Assembly (NCBI GenBank): GCA_910578745.1
Contig: CAJTSN010000013.1
Span: forward strand, 1-25,218
From: an uncultured Bacilli bacterium
GTDB taxonomy: Bacteria; Bacillota_I; Bacilli_A; RF39; UBA660
Length of the DNA stretch: 25,218 bases
Direction of reading: 5' to 3'
The first letter of the stretch is position 1. Each line of letters starts with the position of its first letter. The notes beneath the pieces were generated by a model. It had not been told where the DNA came from. It searched no databases and saw only the letters and a program-made list of their open reading frames with translations. Position numbers and translations under genes: made by a program. Shown piece by piece: positions 24,111 through 25,218 of the stretch.

Positions 24111-24160
24111 AAAAAAAGCTCTATACAGTTTCTTCTTCCATAATCTGTTTATGAGCTTTT
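24111..24160 (-). terminator. Terminator of the phosphatidyltransferase gene, stem reaching into the coding region
   Basis: On the minus strand AAAAGCTC (24160-24153) pairs with GAGCTTTT (24121 region to 24114), with an inner ACAG/CTGT pairing and a loop of about 16 bases, followed by T to 24111. The upstream arm lies in the last codons and the TAG stop (24123-24121) is inside or at the edge of the structure. The long interrupted stem makes this less certain than the others. Confidence 0.5.
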
Positions 24161-24717
24161 ACATTTTCTAAAGTATTTTCCTCTTTTTCTTTCGCTTTTT
24201 TTATGAAATGGATAATATAACTACTGCCCGCTAGTATTTGTAAATTCAAGGTCATATAGATGAATCCATTGAGAAGAAAATGAAGTTTGTGAAAGAAAAG
24301 ATAAAAGAAGGAAATAACGATACATATGAATAGACTCGTTGTTTTCATTTTGCCAATGAGTAGAGTCTCTGATTTATGTGTTTTAGAATAAAAATATAAG
24401 TTAATAAGGGCGATACTGACTTCTAAGGTAATTAAAATCCAAAGAGACTTGATATTTTTTGTCAAAGAAATAAGTAGAGAAATAGCAAAAACTTTATCAC
24501 TTATCGCATCTAGTTTCGCACCGAATTGTGATGAAACATCCCATTTTCGAGCAAAGTATCCATCAAATAAGTCTGTTAGGCAAGAAAGGATTGTTAAAAG
24601 AAGAACAATATTTACTTTTCCCATAAGACCTAAAATAATAATGATGGGTGCAATACCGAGACGGAATCCGGTTAATACGTTTGGAAAAACTTTTTTAAAT
24701 TTATATGGAATTTTCAT
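24121..24717 (-). CDS. CDP-alcohol phosphatidyltransferase, PgsA-like
   Basis: Integral membrane enzyme that moves a phosphatidyl group from CDP-diacylglycerol to an alcohol, most likely glycerol-3-phosphate for phosphatidylglycerol. The complete family signature D-x2-DG-x2-AR-x8-G-x3-D-x3-D is present at residues 49-74 (D49, D52, G53, A56, R57, G66, D70, D74). It is preceded by the usual N-terminal PNVLTGFRLGIAP helix (12-24) and followed by four or five further helices, and the length of 198 is typical. The C-terminal 30 residues are charged (KKAKEKEENTLENV...). AAGGAGATGATTT precedes ATG 24717. With the acyltransferase at 6861 it is a second phospholipid-synthesis gene in the window. The exact alcohol acceptor is not proven by the sequence. 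Confidence 0.85.
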   Translation of the reverse strand: MKIPYKFKKVFPNVLTGFRLGIAPIIIILGLMGKVNIVLLLTILSCLTDLFDGYFARKWDVSSQFGAKLDAISDKVFAISLLISLTKNIKSLWILITLEVSIALINLYFYSKTHKSETLLIGKMKTTSLFICIVISFFYLFFHKLHFLLNGFIYMTLNLQILAGSSYIIHFIKKAKEKEENTLENVKAHKQIMEEETV

Positions 24718-24782
24718 AAATCATCTCCTTGTCATATCATTTTTTTAAAATCATATAGTATAGTGTATTAGCAATAATACGT

Positions 24783-24813
24783 GGAAAACGGTAGTGTTAT
24801 CGTTTTCCTTTTT
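24783..24813 (+). terminator. Terminator-like hairpin facing the plus strand
   Basis: 11-bp stem (24783-24793 with 24798-24808, one G-T pair), loop GTGT, followed on the plus strand by T24809-24813. On the minus strand the G-T becomes A-C and no T-run follows, so it works best on the plus strand although both flanking genes are on the minus strand. Confidence 0.6.
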
Positions 24814-25216
24814 ATGCAATATAGATTAGAAATACCATAAGTAGAGAAATGGCAATACTACTAAGAATTGCACAAAATCGTTTTGTACTTTGTTTTTTAC
24901 TTAGAAAAGATAAGAGATAGAAAATAGAAAAGGTCATAAGAAGGATACATTTTATTCCTGTTTTTTTCTCAAAACCTGTCCTTAATAAAAATAGGGAATA
25001 ACCACTTGTACATAGCACTAACAAACTTAAGAAAAAACCCAAAACAACGTTTGAAAAGAAACTGGGAGAAGAAGAGGTGGACTCTAGCGAAGATATAGGA
25101 AAATTTTCGTTATTTTTTTTAGAATGAGCCATTTCTTTTTCCATCTGTTTTCTTTTTTCTTCTCTGTTTTGTTTTGTATCATGGATATCACATACTCCTT
25201 CTCCGAGCCCCTCTAT
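24812..25216 (-). CDS. Small membrane protein, probably cut by the window edge
   Basis: The frame is open to the right edge of the window (24 codons upstream of an ATG at 25144, none of them a stop), and neither ATG 25144 nor ATG 25132 has a good ribosome binding site, so the gene probably continues outside. The visible 134 residues start with a charged helix (about 1-40, REEKRKQMEKEM), then a Ser-rich linker and three hydrophobic helices (NVVLGFFLSLLVLCTSGYSLFLL; GIKCILLMTFSIFYLLSFL; RFCAILSSIAISLLMVFLIYI). No family recognised. Position upstream of a pgsA-like gene is where rodZ-type genes often sit, but nothing visible supports that identity. Confidence 0.55.
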   Translation of the reverse strand: MEGLGEGVCDIHDTKQNREEKRKQMEKEMAHSKKNNENFPISSLESTSSSPSFFSNVVLGFFLSLLVLCTSGYSLFLLRTGFEKKTGIKCILLMTFSIFYLLSFLSKKQSTKRFCAILSSIAISLLMVFLIYIA

Positions 25217-25218
25217 GC

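Noticed and set aside
24449..24748. Plus-strand ORF opposite the phosphatidyltransferase
   Set aside because: Antisense shadow of a well-supported gene with no start signal, although a plus-strand hairpin lies downstream.
1..25218. CRISPR arrays, tRNA, rRNA, complete insertion sequences, phage genes or toxin-antitoxin pairs
   Set aside because: Looked for by eye on both strands; no direct repeat array, cloverleaf, transposase or phage-like gene is visible.
1..25218. Mycoplasma-type genetic code (TGA as Trp)
   Set aside because: Several complete genes end at TGA with a following gene or terminator in the right place, and Trp codons are TGG.

Overview
The window comes from an AT-rich, low-GC Gram-positive-type bacterium. 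TGA is used as a normal stop (the ends at 10225, 13784, 16728 and 19160) and tryptophan is encoded by TGG, so this is the standard bacterial code and not the Mycoplasma code. Strong purine-rich ribosome binding sites, TTGACA/TATAAT promoters, RecD2, S15-PNPase, a cadherin-like/dockerin surface protein and small intrinsic terminators all fit Bacillota. An uncultured gut lineage near Erysipelotrichia/RF39-type Bacilli is my best guess; no rRNA or other lineage marker is present to confirm it.

Layout. 3-440: 3' end of a Cys-rich, probably secreted protein, followed by a terminator. 561-about 881: directly behind the T-tract of that terminator lies an ORF-less, 3'-truncated relic of a group IIC intron. 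1016-3545: recD2 with an almost leaderless promoter, then a 49-residue membrane-like small protein and a terminator. 3664-6779: a two-gene surface operon, a secreted dockerin-bearing glucosaminidase followed by a membrane-anchored beta-sandwich protein. 6792-8042: a PlsC-type acyltransferase. 8285-10225: an orphan hybrid histidine kinase behind a 26-bp near-perfect palindrome. 10222-12807: rpsO and pnp, separated by an attenuator-like hairpin. 12885-14857: two translationally coupled, mutually paralogous proteins of unknown function. 14893-19184: a four-gene operon (binding lipoprotein, ABC ATPase, fused double permease, winged-helix/nucleotidyltransferase fusion) that looks like import of a phosphonate or related small phospho-compound coupled to its CTP activation. 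19345-20583: an unknown 174-residue protein and a glycerophosphodiester phosphodiesterase. From 20567 onward everything is on the minus strand: a DUF2179-type membrane protein, a MurJ/SpoVB-type flippase downstream of an M23 coiled-coil peptidase, a PgsA-type CDP-alcohol phosphatidyltransferase, and the end of a small membrane protein running off the right edge.

How it fits together. Much of the window concerns the envelope: phospholipid synthesis (acyltransferase, PgsA-like enzyme, GDPD), wall precursor flipping and wall cleavage (flippase, M23 peptidase, glucosaminidase), and probably decoration of a surface polymer with an activated amino-phospho head group (transporter plus LicC/PntC-like enzyme). 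The rest is core RNA and DNA metabolism (recD2, rpsO, pnp).

The most interesting candidates are the transporter operon ending in a DNA-binding-domain/cytidylyltransferase fusion, the dockerin enzyme with its anchored neighbour, the intron relic sitting on a terminator, the paralogous unknown pair downstream of pnp, and the repeated placement of stop codons inside terminator hairpins.
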